From positions 124,001 to 188,000 of the forward strand of contig CANTFL010000089.1 in assembly GCA_947650285.1 (NCBI GenBank): a stretch of 64,000 bases of DNA. The letters are read 5' to 3'. The DNA comes from Hyaloperonospora brassicae (lineage: Eukaryota > Oomycota > Peronosporomycetes > Peronosporales > Peronosporaceae). This document shows positions 1-11,344 of the stretch, piece after piece. Positions within the stretch are counted from its first letter, which is position 1, and each line of letters opens with the position of its first letter. A program made the position numbers and the translations under genes. The notes below the pieces were generated by a model. The model saw only the letters and a list, made by a program, of their open reading frames with translations. It did not search any database and was not told the origin of the DNA.

Positions 1-215
1 TAAATCTAGAGTGACTTCCTAGTAATTTGGGGATGTGCGGATGGATTGATGATCCATTATCGAAAAAGGATGTATGCGTGGTAGAGGCATGCACGGGTTT
101 ATTGATGGCCAATCAATCCACCAGCTATACATCATTTCAACTCGTAAACGCATAGGAGTATCATCTATAGATCTACTCAAGGACAAGGTTGCGCGTTCCG
201 TCTGACCATCCCTTT

Positions 216-620
216 TCAGGTAGTCAGAGGTCGATATCTTCGACCGCGTGGTCGATGAATTGACACAATCCGATGTAAAATAAAGGCTCCACCGACTTCA
301 TGGGTTAAACCATGAAGTCGAAAGACCTTGTCGAGAAAGACACGAGCACATCTCTCGAATGCTATCGACTCCGGGACAGCACCAAGATGAAGCTTCTTGC
401 TGAACGGACCGATGAACACAAGAAGACCATTATTCACGCTATAATTGTCGGGAAAGTCGAAGACAAAGTTCATGGAAACGGACTCGAAGCGGTGTGATGA
501 ATCGGAGAGGCTGCAATGATGCATGTTATGACAATTAGGCTTCGCCCATTTAACCATACTTGCAAGCACGAATGCACTTGCAAACAAACTGGTGGTGGCG
601 TGGACCGCAACATATGACAT
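216..620 (-). pseudogene. Integrase core fragment, Gypsy relic
   Basis: The 134-residue open fragment matches the start of the E1 integrase core: FVF, PESIA, CARVFLDKVFRLHGL and the following phase of the domain are recognisable. The first catalytic aspartate, which E1 has in SMDFVF, reads SMNFVF here, so the active site is lost. After HGL the sequence leaves the family. It is a non-functional remnant of DDE integrase. Confidence 0.8.
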
Positions 621-2059
621 GGCCGTGCGAAAGGTTTTGGACGCATAAGGCCTTGACCTTTTATATACGCATATCTCGCGTCGTAAGGTATACCTGATGT
701 CGGAACACTGCTGATCAATGTTGCAATCGTGGGAACATCCTCGCTGTCGTACTTCTCAGCCAGATGATGATATGACCGGCGTTTGAAAGCGCATCATTAC
801 AACATCCAGTCTTCCGAGTTTATAATCCACAGAGAAGTTCACCCCTGCGAAGCCAGACAACACATCGCCATTCAATGCTAAAGTCGAAGGATGTTGGTGT
901 ATTTATGGTAGTAGTGCATCGTCTATTAGGACGACAAACGGTCTATCTCCGAGGAGGTAGACACAAAATTTATCCAGTTCATGCGTCATGTTAACGCTTT
1001 CTTTATTGAATGTAATGCGTAACATAACTCAAAGTGTTGGTAGCTGAAGCGATCAACAACATACGACGCGCTCTGCACCTGCCGAGTCGTATTGCATCCG
1101 CGCAAATCAGATTGCCAAATCTCTGGCGCCAAATACTACCTGAAATGGTCTGTCTAGATCTCGTAATGGAGTGGGGTTCACAGAATTGCTGATGTGATTC
1201 AGCCTCTCTACTGGCGCCGAGACGACCAACTATTGCAGGGGGTACTCCGTTTCCGTGTTTGATTATTTCCTCACCTTGTGTACCTGTCGTTAGGGCGGGC
1301 TGATAGCTTCTCGGTGGACTCGTGTCTATTCTAAACTTGACCGTGTTTGGGACGGGGGAACTCGCGTGGAAATAGTCACACAATCACAAGTCTCTTGTAG
1401 GTACTCGATATAAGCTACCTAAATCTCAACAAGATCGCCTTGTCCAATATGTAAATTTTGATCTACTGGACCTTCTAACCAATTTAGACGTCTAGCGAAC
1501 TTAATCGTCATTGCTTTCGTTAATCATCCGATCGCAGTTGTTGTGATGTTTTTGAGAGTCCTATACGCACCTGGCCTGGCGATCCAGGTGCGACAAGTTT
1601 GTAGAAGATAGGCGAAACGCTTGATGTCTTCGAGAGTAAAAGATCCAGCCCGGAAGAGATGGCGCGCATATTTTGAAGTAATTCGAATTCTATTTAACGT
1701 TAGCCGAACCAATTGCTAAACCATCTGTCCTATCGATGCAACCGGCATTCGCCACGCGTCTTCCGTTCAATCAATCTGTCTCTTGTACATCGTAGGTTCC
1801 TAAATTTATTATCTATCCCTGACTCAGGTAAGGATCGAATCAGAGATCGAATCCAATATTATATCGAAGGTACTTATTTATATAAAAACAGAATGGATCG
1901 AATACCCTCTTGATTGAATCCACTTTCGTATCGTATCCCCTCCCAGGATCGTATCCGATAGTCGTGATCCACCCGTCCAAACCTCATACCTAGCCCAGGT
2001 ACCACATTAGCCTACTATCCTTGAGGTTAGCATACAATGTATGCTTGTGCATATGTGTT

Positions 2060-2620
2060 AGAGCCTTTCGAACGCGGAGTCTGTGAGATTCCGCATCCGT
2101 CTTTCCATCCATGTAATAGCGATGGCCCCCCATCATCAAATTAAATTGGTGCGAAGTTGCGCACCGGTCTCAGCACATTTGCTAGTCATCTATTCAACGT
2201 GGCAGACTTATTACTTCGCCCCTGTGGCAAGCCACCTCCAGAGTATACCACTGAGGGTGCAGCCTGCTGCGTACGGGATGTCTCCTTTACGCATGACGAT
2301 ATGATAGAAGGTTCCCATCAAATACATGAACAAGAACATGAATAGCTTTGATATAGTATCAATGAACATGCCCAATCTAGGAAGCGTCATCTGATCCAGT
2401 AACGCTGCAGTACCAGCGTGTCGATTGCATGAAGTATATGCCATCGTCATTTGACATTTCGCACACAAAAAGCGGTCGGAAAGCTGTACGGGGGGAGTTG
2501 GGACACTCTAGTATGCTCGCTTTGAAGCGATCGGCTAAGTGCTTGTCATTGACAATGAACTGTTCACGAGGCAGGACCACTTACTTGACACAGTTCTTTG
2601 AACCGGAGTTTTAGTTCAAT
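2060..2620 (-). pseudogene. Reverse transcriptase fragment, Gypsy relic
   Basis: An open minus-strand stretch at 2211-2468 reads FYHIVMRKGDIPYAAG and SGILWRWLAT, which line up with FYQILMRERDVPFTAV and SGMLWEWLVM of the E1 reverse transcriptase. The motif A aspartate region (SMDLMDGFY in E1) has become FMYLMGTFY, so the catalytic acid is gone. Adjacent plus-strand sequence at 2440-2620 matches the E1 region coding for CVRKATGGWR and PLPREQ. It is a relic without function. Confidence 0.75.
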
Positions 2621-3995
2621 ATTCTCACGAGTATTTTTTCCTTTAGCAACATGCATAGTACGAATTCAGGCAATACATTATTTAAACTCGATCAATCGTT
2701 ATACATAGTGGTAGTTGCCTGGAGCGATAAGTAGCGTTATAGCGTGTAATGCTCAATCGAAGTCTTTTCATCAAGATAAGTTTAGCCCATCGATGAGCAG
2801 ATGAGAACCGACTTACTTGTCCTCTTATCAGCGTAGACGAGTACGAGTAAGCGGATCTTCTTAACCTAGTCACTACGCGGATCACACAAGAGCCATTTTG
2901 GCTTGAACGTAGATATTTATTTCGAAAAATAACGTCGGAGTCGTTTTTCCATCATGTGCATACTTACCTACACGTACACCGTCACTAACCTAGACATTTG
3001 ATACCTCGGAGTCTGTGCTAAGAACAGATCAATCCGGCATATAAGCCTTTTTTAAGTGCTACGAATTGTATAAATACATATCTCAGGTATGTGAGGACGT
3101 ATTGTCTTATCTTTTTCTAGCTGTGGAAACGTTTCCACGGTCAGATTGTCTACAATCAGCTTTCCAATGGATCTATGATCGTCGTAAAGCCGTTTCGGGG
3201 AAACGTGTCAGATCTTTCTCGATTGCTTCCCCCTAGGCATGCTCCGTGTCCCGATCCACGCGACTTGTTCGAGTAGTGGACCTTTGTCGCCCACTGAGGT
3301 TCAACACAGCCAAGTGGCTTTTTACATGGTGTAGTGGTCAACTACATCCGATCTTGTGCAGTCTTAATAGCACCTGAACCACAAGCGATGTTATCGCACT
3401 CATTTGTAGAGCCTATATAAGCTTGTAAATACTTTGAGACAGACATTAAATGGGCAATCAATGAATAGGTGGATTGCATCTTCACATATTGGTGCTGGCA
3501 GCTAGTCCATGGCTCGTATCTTCTAAGACATGGGAGAACAAGTATATGATATCAATTCTGTCATGCCGGTCCAGTATGATACAAATGTCGTCGTACTGTT
3601 CATCTTATATACGTGTGGTGAAATCCTACTTTATGTACCATAGTTATTACAAATATACCTGTTGCAAGAGGCATCGTCAATCCGCATTGGAGGGGTCAAG
3701 CTAGCATTAAAATTAGGCCTACAATTTTATAGTGACTGGCGTCGAATATAGTTATACGACGTCTCACATTCAACTAGGAAGCGAAGTTACATGCCTTTCG
3801 CCACTTCGATTTGAAGACGATAATCGATACCTTACCACCAGGTGGAGAGACACAAACTAACTAGTTATCTGAAGCAGCTTTCATACAAAGACCAACAAAT
3901 TATCTTGAGGTTTTTTTAATCATTAGGGTGCTCCACCCTGCTGACCTCTACCGTGTTCTAACGTTCCGCCTCGCTGTTGTGATTTCGCAACATCG

Positions 3996-6900
3996 GTAAA
4001 TGAACATCTCAGATTCTGGTTGGACGATGTGACGTTCACTACGTACGGTTGCACGGTACAAATAGTCATGGAGCACGTAATACATTAAATGACGTATTTT
4101 ATACTCTGTCAGTATCGATCATATTTCCGCATTCATTTGTATCCTAAAGTCCGACTTTTTTTGCGACCATGTACAGAGACTAATTAGATTTTACCGCCAC
4201 GCTCATATCGTCTTAAAGACGCTAAACTTCTGATTCAATGTAAGTCCTCATAGAGGTTAGTTTTTTTTGATCCGCGACAGATAGATATATCTTGTTCTAG
4301 CGTAACCATTTCTGTCTAAAAACAATGAGACTCGGCGATAATTTACACAAAGCCCTGCATAAACCCCGTCATCAACTCGTGGTCACAAACTAGTGGGCCG
4401 TGATGCAACTCGTAAGTCAGTGAAAGCGCTGGGCGTAAGCTAGCACGTCAGGCTTATCGCCGAGGTACGGGAGATCTTAATGAGCCTAACTAAGATAATA
4501 TAGGCTCAAAGTCCGTACGAGCTAGTTCAATTAGCCTTCGAAAGACTCAATATAATGAATACCATACAGTATAAGACCAAACGACCAGATTGTGGTATGT
4601 CTAGTCAGTTTCGGCCGCCGAATTGTCTTTGTCGATGATACAACGATTCACAAGGGCTTCATTTACCTAGACAAACCATTTTATTAACATCAAATCCTCG
4701 ACTGCCTTGTACTTTGCGATATCTATTTTCTCTACCTCAGGTCGAAACATGTCGACCCGGAACTGGCACCATATACTTGGTGCGGTAGTAACGGCTCTTT
4801 TTGTTGTAAACCTTGCTGGCTAAGCAATATTACTACTGACCGCATTACATCTAGTTCACGTTTTGTGATTTTGCATATCACTGTATCTAGCTCGTCACCT
4901 TGTATATTTTACATAGCGGCACAAATAACAGTCCGCGAACAGTCGAACTTGCCCATTTTACCACCGCTTATTTGATATCCCTCAAATGAGAGAATTCATT
5001 GCGAGTGGCGTAACAGCTTTACTCATCCTCAAACAAAAGTTACATCCTAGCGGGAATGCCCGTGGTCGTTGGACGCACCACGAGGGGATACCAGGTAACG
5101 CTGGACACCCTCCCCTCGTACAACACAGTACCATCTTCTATTCTGAAACGTTGTAATCAGTCATTTTCGATTCTTTAAGTCCAAAAAATGCGCAAAGGGA
5201 GGATTGATATACTGAATAAACACAGGAAAAAGTCGCAAAAAGTAACGATGTTTTTTATAAAGTTAAGATTCCGAAAATAAATTGCATTTTGTTCTTGATT
5301 AAACTTGATGACACTACATTTTTGAAATGTAGAGACTAGCTGATTGCTCATCGCTTGCATCTGTCAGCGACTAGCTGTGTAGTTTGTCCGTTTACTAGCC
5401 AATTAATTAATAGCGGAATTGTGACAACCGTTACGTTTGAAGGTACTCTACTTCAACTTCACATAGTACGATTAATAATGTTAATCACAATGAAAAATCG
5501 TGCATTGTCAAAATTTTGCATTGTGTGTCAATCAAGTGCAACGAATATACCCCTTACAACCAAAAGCTTTTTAAATAGATATGGTTGATACCTAGGAACA
5601 GGGTAACATAATAATTTTATTTAAATATTGAGACGCTGAACTCTGACTGATCAAGAACTCATTTACGATCTTACAGATCTAATCGATCATAAAACCTGCA
5701 TGAATTATGTTATATACCATTTTTGATTTGATCAATCTTGAAGCCAAACTCTGTATATAAAATATGCGTTGTTGTGGCAAAGTGAGGCAATCTGCGTATG
5801 CATTTAAGGGGATGAATGCATACCGATGTTCGATCGAAAAAAATTATATGTACAAACATGTGGGATCTTATCACCCCATAGGTCGGCGAAAATATTGTCG
5901 TGAATAGCACTTTACTTGAGCGATACGCACATTCATCGTTGTCGTCGCTCTCGGCAGCCCTCCCAAATCTGATACTGTCGAATTAGGAAATGTATTTCTT
6001 CGATCAGTAGCGTGCAGAATCTCTTACAGCACAATCATCTTCCAAACCAAAGACATTTAATGAATGATGTATCCTGCACCAGTGCTCAATGTAGGAGAAT
6101 ATTATGTTTGCGACTGATAACTTATACGCCAATCGCGAAACGAAGCTCACATGATGTAAATAATCTACTGATGTAGCTGTCCCAATTCATCGTGCGTGCC
6201 GCTTCATGACGATAAAAAAACAATCTCATTCAAACCTGAAATCCGCAACGGTATCACCACAGGATCCACTAATGAGTAGGAACGTAATTATTTGAGGATA
6301 GTTAAAGAGTGATATTATCTGCCCGTGTGCCTCGTGTATCAATTCTGGCAGATCCTGATCAGAGAAAGTGGCATCCTTCACAAGTCTGTGGGTACGGCGG
6401 GCCATAGAATCTGTGCTCCATGCATCTCACTCATTAGGTGTGACGATACTCATAGGCTACAAATACACGGTGAAATGCCACATAGAGTTAGCTTTTATAC
6501 TACATGGTCAGTTTTGGCTGTTTTGTCTGTGCTGTTCGTACATGAGTTTACTGTAAATATAAGGGGCAACTACGATCGTTATGGTCAACCAAATCGTTTG
6601 GTCACGATTCCTAATTTGCAACTTGGCCAATGATACAGAAAACCGCTGAGATACACCGGAAGCATTTTTATAGGCATTATGCTTTATTCACGTGGACAAC
6701 CCTGCAAGTGCTCGCCACGAAGATGCGTAACGGTGAAATAACGCAAGCAAATGGTCTGGTGGCCGCAACGTGGACGCTTTGTCTTCAACGATGAAACTCA
6801 TACTTCAATCATTCAGGGCACTGAGTTGGTGCGAGATTTTTATATATACAAACCGAATAGGAAGAGCCGAATGGTAAGTAAAAAGCGTTTTACTTCTACC

Positions 6901-9481
6901 GCCTTGTTACGATGATCGGCCATTCACGATTCCAGCTTGCTAAACTTTTGCAAAGTGGATTAAAGTCGAATAATAAACTTCATTCGAAAATGTGGCCAAT
7001 CACCTTCGACTGTGAGCGCCAGTACGGGTCTCCACAATCTGACAACACTACAATGTAGCTTGATCGATGGTGTATTCGAAGAAACGCAAAGCAAGGAGTG
7101 GAAATCACGTTTCGCTTAGTTGCTGTACAGCTGGAATTGACCAAACAATTCTCCTTACCGACCATTCTCCTTACCAACCATTTCCCGTAGTTAAAAACGA
7201 GCCATCCCACACTTGACCGGCATGTATATAATTTTCCGCATAGCTTTGTGAAGTCGCACAATTCGTAAGACTGAGTATCAACCGTACCTTCAACACGCAA
7301 GATCTAGTGTGATCTCTTGCAATAGCACTAATAAGAGTTAGAGCTCTACAGTGTATGTCTGCTCTTGCGATTTATCTTACTCCAGCGGCTTGTTCTGAAT
7401 TACGCTGATCCTGATATATTTTCACATCATTTTAGGTGGCACTATGAAATTGCGCCGTTTAATCCTTCGTACATTTCAAGATAAAGAGAACGCGACAGCT
7501 ATGCATTGTAACAATGTTATACCATAAGATCTAAATAAACGAAATTGAGCAACGAGATCTTACAATAAAACAAAAATCAGCACTCATAGGATACGCATAA
7601 AGCGTCAACGCAACGTGACCTGTGTGTCCAATAGCTGTCGACGGATGCAGATGAAGTGCCTACATTTACTGAAAGAATAGAATAACGATGGTATGCGTGA
7701 ATATGTGTGAAGAAAAGCAATTCCGCGTATGTTCTTAGATGAGTGGTGCATGTATCCTACCATATGTGTTAGTGACTTTTTTCATTTACCGTAAGCATGA
7801 TCGTCTCGCTATCTATATGTATGTGAAATTTTCTTTGTCTCTTCTCGCAGTGCCTTTTATAAATTTGGACAGAATTTGAATCATTTTTGTACCTTCAAAG
7901 AACTGAGTAACAGACGCTATACATAGCGTCTAGCAAGAAAGGGTAAGATGTTGTTATTGCACTAGTAACCTCAGCGAATATGTCAGTTCACACGGTTGTT
8001 CCTAACTTTTGCTGCACGCGACAGTTTATACGTTGTGTGTAAACTCCATCATATGGGCACGGATCGACCGCCCATTGTCGATTGCGTCGAACTACTGACA
8101 GTGTAGAAAGACCAACGAAGCGTTTCTTTAGCGTTGCTCGGTCTACGAGCATACAGTCTAGCGTCTTCTCAAGTACTATACTCAAGGTTTTCGAATTAAC
8201 GTAAGTAAAATGCAGATATAATAAGTTTAACATCACGTGCGTCACGTAAAGTTGCAGACATTTATAAAAAGCATAAGTCAGCTTTCTTGTTGCGTGTTCT
8301 TGGTGACCGTTTCTATACGCTGCGATCGTAAAACATGCACGTATGTCCCGAAAGTTCTGTGCCGGTGCGTGTTAAGACTACGACGTGTATCATCTTGGTA
8401 CTTAACAAATCTTCGCGGGCTAAGAGGCAAAATCATGCTCCGGGATCTGACATGACAAATGTGGAATCGCTGGTTATTCAGCTGCTACAAAATATGTTAA
8501 GGTGTGCGAGGTGTGAGACCTTCGCTGCTTAAACTCATCAAGCGTTTGCTTCTTTTTTCCGACGCTCTACTCGCTTCGAATTCAACCACGAGTGTGCGTG
8601 CGCGTCATTGAATCTTTGGTTGTCGGAAAAAAGTTACGTGACGAAAGGGTAAAGGATGACGTGCATTTTGATGATGTAATCAATCCGCTTGATCGAACCG
8701 AATAGGACCTGTACGATACACCCGCGAGACTTACCTCCCCGCACATTGGTAGGGACACAGAAACAGGAAGAAGGTGCCGAGAATGTATGGCTATCACCTT
8801 CGCGCACTTCCTGACTGCTTTGCTATTCGGAATTGTAATTATGATGTCGAGAAAGCTCTTTTCAGCATTTTGTCGAGTCAGCTTTATACGCCAATATTTC
8901 TGTCACCTATAGAATATCATGGTGTAATGGTGTCCAAATCGAAATTAGTTACGACAGTGAAGAAATGGGTCAAAGTCTATATGCGCATACAACGTTAAGA
9001 CACCTTGGCCACTAGATTTGTTCTGTTTATGGCAACGCTCCTATTTGTACACGAACCGTCTTCAGTCATTTACAACGACATTAGTTCGTCGAAGCTTGTG
9101 TGGGTATTTTTGTTTTTTGTTCAGTTTTGCGAAACGTTTGTTGTTGACCTGAAGCTGGACGTGAATCGTGTCAAGACAAATACTAGTGCTCGTTTTCGTT
9201 CTGCCACTCATATTCGTTTTTGTCAGCGGTTATCTTCTGACCAACAATGAAAGTGCCGGATCTTGATGCCATTCTCCGTCAATACAAACGGTGCAAAATC
9301 AACGACGATTTAGCCATCACCTTGCCTAATTGGATCAGTATGAAATACAGATTCCCAACCCGTAGACGGTAAGTCGATGTTGTTCAAGTTATCAATGCAC
9401 CACCTAGGAACTCGAAGACGCCTTACTCACTAGCAACATCTACCATTCGAGCGTACGACATCTAATCCGATCGGTAACGTG
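3996..9481. other. AT-rich region, no recognised gene
   Basis: This 5.5-kb stretch is visibly AT-rich, with many A/T runs. It holds only short open frames (at most about 106 codons) with no family resemblance, no low-complexity coding signature and no neighbouring support. I found no LTR ends, tRNA or rRNA. It may contain older transposon remains too decayed to read. Confidence 0.6.
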
Positions 9482-10075
9482 TCAACTCTTGAGTGCCTTT
9501 TGTATTTTAGAGTCGCCGTTTTGACGGGAGTGCAGTACGATGTAGTGCTCCCATGTAAATTTTGCTTTAGCCACGGCATGGTAGTCGCCGGCCGGCACTG
9601 TCCGACGAAAAGCCTGGAGAAGAACAATGGGATCGACATTCTTCTCGAGAAAGCTTGAAAGAGGTTCCTTGTCTATGATCATTCCGATGGCAGCATCAAC
9701 TTCCGGATCGTAAGCATTCGCTGGCTGCGTGTCATGAAGTTGAGCCGAGCTTGTCGCTGTCCGAGGGAGCCAGCTCTCCATGAAAGATAGAAACGACTCA
9801 GATTTAGCCTCAGTGCGTTCTTTGATTGACTCGGAACGGAGTAGTGGTTCCGTCAATTCTTTGAGTCTCTCGGACCAGCTCAGATCCATCTTTTCTTCGT
9901 GGGCGTCTTTATCAGGAAAGACATTCACCGGAGATCCTCCAGATTTAGTCGGATCGGTTGAGTGTAGGTCCGGCCTCGTCATCTCAGTCGACATGTCTGC
10001 AGCTGAGGCGAAAAGATTGCCACTGGTACTAGACACGACGTGCGCGAGAGCGAGTAGAGAGAAGACCTTGACCAT
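9482..10075 (-). CDS. Candidate secreted effector-like protein (197 aa)
   Basis: The frame starts at an ATG at 10075 and encodes 197 residues. The first about 25 residues (MVKVFSLLALAHVVSS then SGNLFASA) look like a secretion signal. The mature part is hydrophilic and mostly helical by eye, rich in E, K and S at residues 50-110. The C-terminal 70 residues contain IIDKEPLSSFLEKNVDP, LLQAF and FTWEHYIVLH, with Trp and Tyr spaced as in the helical WY/LWY modules of oomycete effectors. No canonical RxLR is present; ERLKEL (about residue 70) and a downstream KER are only loosely similar to RxLR-dEER. Size, signal and isolation in repeats fit a host-directed effector, but this is inference. Its upstream region is the tandem repeat at 10140-11281. 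It could also be an ordinary secreted protein. Confidence 0.6.
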   Translation of the reverse strand: MVKVFSLLALAHVVSSTSGNLFASAADMSTEMTRPDLHSTDPTKSGGSPVNVFPDKDAHEEKMDLSWSERLKELTEPLLRSESIKERTEAKSESFLSFMESWLPRTATSSAQLHDTQPANAYDPEVDAAIGMIIDKEPLSSFLEKNVDPIVLLQAFRRTVPAGDYHAVAKAKFTWEHYIVLHSRQNGDSKIQKALKS

Positions 10076-10139
10076 TTGGGCGTATGGTAGTTCTCGTCAG
10101 TAAGATAGAGGCTCAAGGTACTTGGAGACGCTTGCGGCG

Positions 10140-10794
10140 TAAATTCAAAAGTGAGAAATGCCTTGTGATCTCAAAGCTACGGGTGACCAACGAATTGAGC
10201 TACAGCTGCAATGTAGCTCTTGCACGCTGACTGCCTGATTGAAGCGCCTGACTGCTCACTAGTACTGATCTTCTCGTAACGCAACCAACCACACTGCATA
10301 TAAACCTGGTTACACAGGCCAGTGTCCCTTCATAACCGGTACATGCCGATCAGACTCTGGGCGTAGCGGAGTGTTCATTGCCACCACAGTGGGACTTGTC
10401 TTACAGATAAGAGGTCAAGACGCAATCAATCTGGAAAGCTCTGCGATCCGGTGATACTTACACTTTTGTACGAAGGCAGCAGCCGTGAGTGTAGTACAAG
10501 CAGTTGGAGGTAGTAATCTACCAGCATATCGTCAGTATCGTCTTCTTACTCCCTGGCTTTCTGGCGTAAATATCTGACTCAGATCACCAGATTCTGATTC
10601 CACGTCAGGAAACGTAGCTGTAGAGTCCTACCTGCGCATAAATCATGTAAACTCGGTGTACATAGCGTGTACTTTTCGAGACATTATGTCCGAATATCAG
10701 TGTTTGGAGTTTAGCACTGCTGTGTCGTAGGAGGTCGAGACAATGAACGGATATGTTGACACAATCAATTGGTTGAGGAAGGCTCGCTGTCGTA
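10140..10794. repeat. 655-bp tandem repeat, unit A
   Basis: Unit A starts with a TAAATTCAAA-type sequence and ends with a GGCTCGCTGTCG-type sequence. A second diverged unit starts at 10795. Matching landmarks in order are TGATCTCAAAG, GTGACCAACGA, ACTAGTACTG, TGCCGATCAGACTC and GTGAGTGTAGTACAAGC. The unit begins only 65 bp upstream of the effector candidate's ATG, so it probably forms that gene's 5' leader and promoter. No open frame of note is present. I could not assign it to a transposon family. Confidence 0.75.
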
Positions 10795-11281
10795 TAATTC
10801 AAAGTAAGAAAGGCCGTGTGATCTCAAAGCCACGGGACGGGTGACCAACGACCTGAGGTGCAGGGTCATCTACAACGAGGCTTTTGCACGCCGACATGCT
10901 ACCGGAAGCGTCTGACCGCTTACTAGTACTGGTCTTTTCGCACTGCAACCACACTGCAAATGGACTGGTTGCACATCGCTCGTCCCTTCATACCCAGTAC
11001 GTGCCGATCAGACTCAGGATGTATCGGAGTGTTGAGTGCCATCAGAATGGGACCAGTAGCACTGATAAGCGGTTGATAGCACCCATTCTAGAAAGCTTTA
11101 CGTTATGGTGAGTATGTCATTCCTGTATAAAGTAAGCAACCGTGAGTGTAGTACAAGCGGGTGGAGGCAGTACCCAACCATCATATATCAGGTTCAGGTT
11201 CGTACTTTCTGGCTTCTGGCGCAACCATCTGACTAATCACCAAGTTCTGGTTTCTCGTACAATATACAGAGCTGCGGAATC
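10795..11281. repeat. Tandem repeat unit B, left part (split by LINE)
   Basis: This is the second unit of the tandem repeat, stopping at 11281 inside the sequence CAGAGCTGCGGAATC. The remaining 170 bp of the unit are found 9.2 kb away at 20488-20657, beyond the LINE. The two parts sum to 657 bp, almost exactly unit A (655 bp). The tandem duplication therefore predates the LINE insertion. Confidence 0.75.
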
Positions 11282-11344
11282 GAGTTTTGGTCGTGCACAC
11301 GTACGGTCAAGAACCGGTTCGATATTAGCAGCTCGACGGGCTTC

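Larger units (their letters stand above)
1..3995 (-). mobile_element. Decayed Ty3/Gypsy pol relic (E1-related)
   Basis: Read on the minus strand, this stretch follows the E1 element colinearly: integrase (about 60-620), RNase H (about 840-1190), reverse transcriptase (about 2060-2620), protease-RT spacer and protease (about 2680-3900). It ends at 3937-3995 with the sequence that in E1 lies at the gag-pol junction (31560-31632). All frames are broken by many stops and indels, and 1380-2050 no longer aligns by eye. The left side runs off the window and no LTR was found, so target duplications cannot be tested. It is clearly older than E1, E2 and E3. Confidence 0.85.

Noticed and set aside
6325..6633. 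102-codon frame in the AT-rich region as a gene
   Set aside because: There are no motifs or supporting context, the composition is chance-like, and an overlapping frame of similar length exists.
9690..9900. RxLR-dEER motif in the secreted protein
   Set aside because: ERLKEL and KER are too far from the consensus and spacing. The protein is called effector-like only on its signal peptide and C-terminal pattern.
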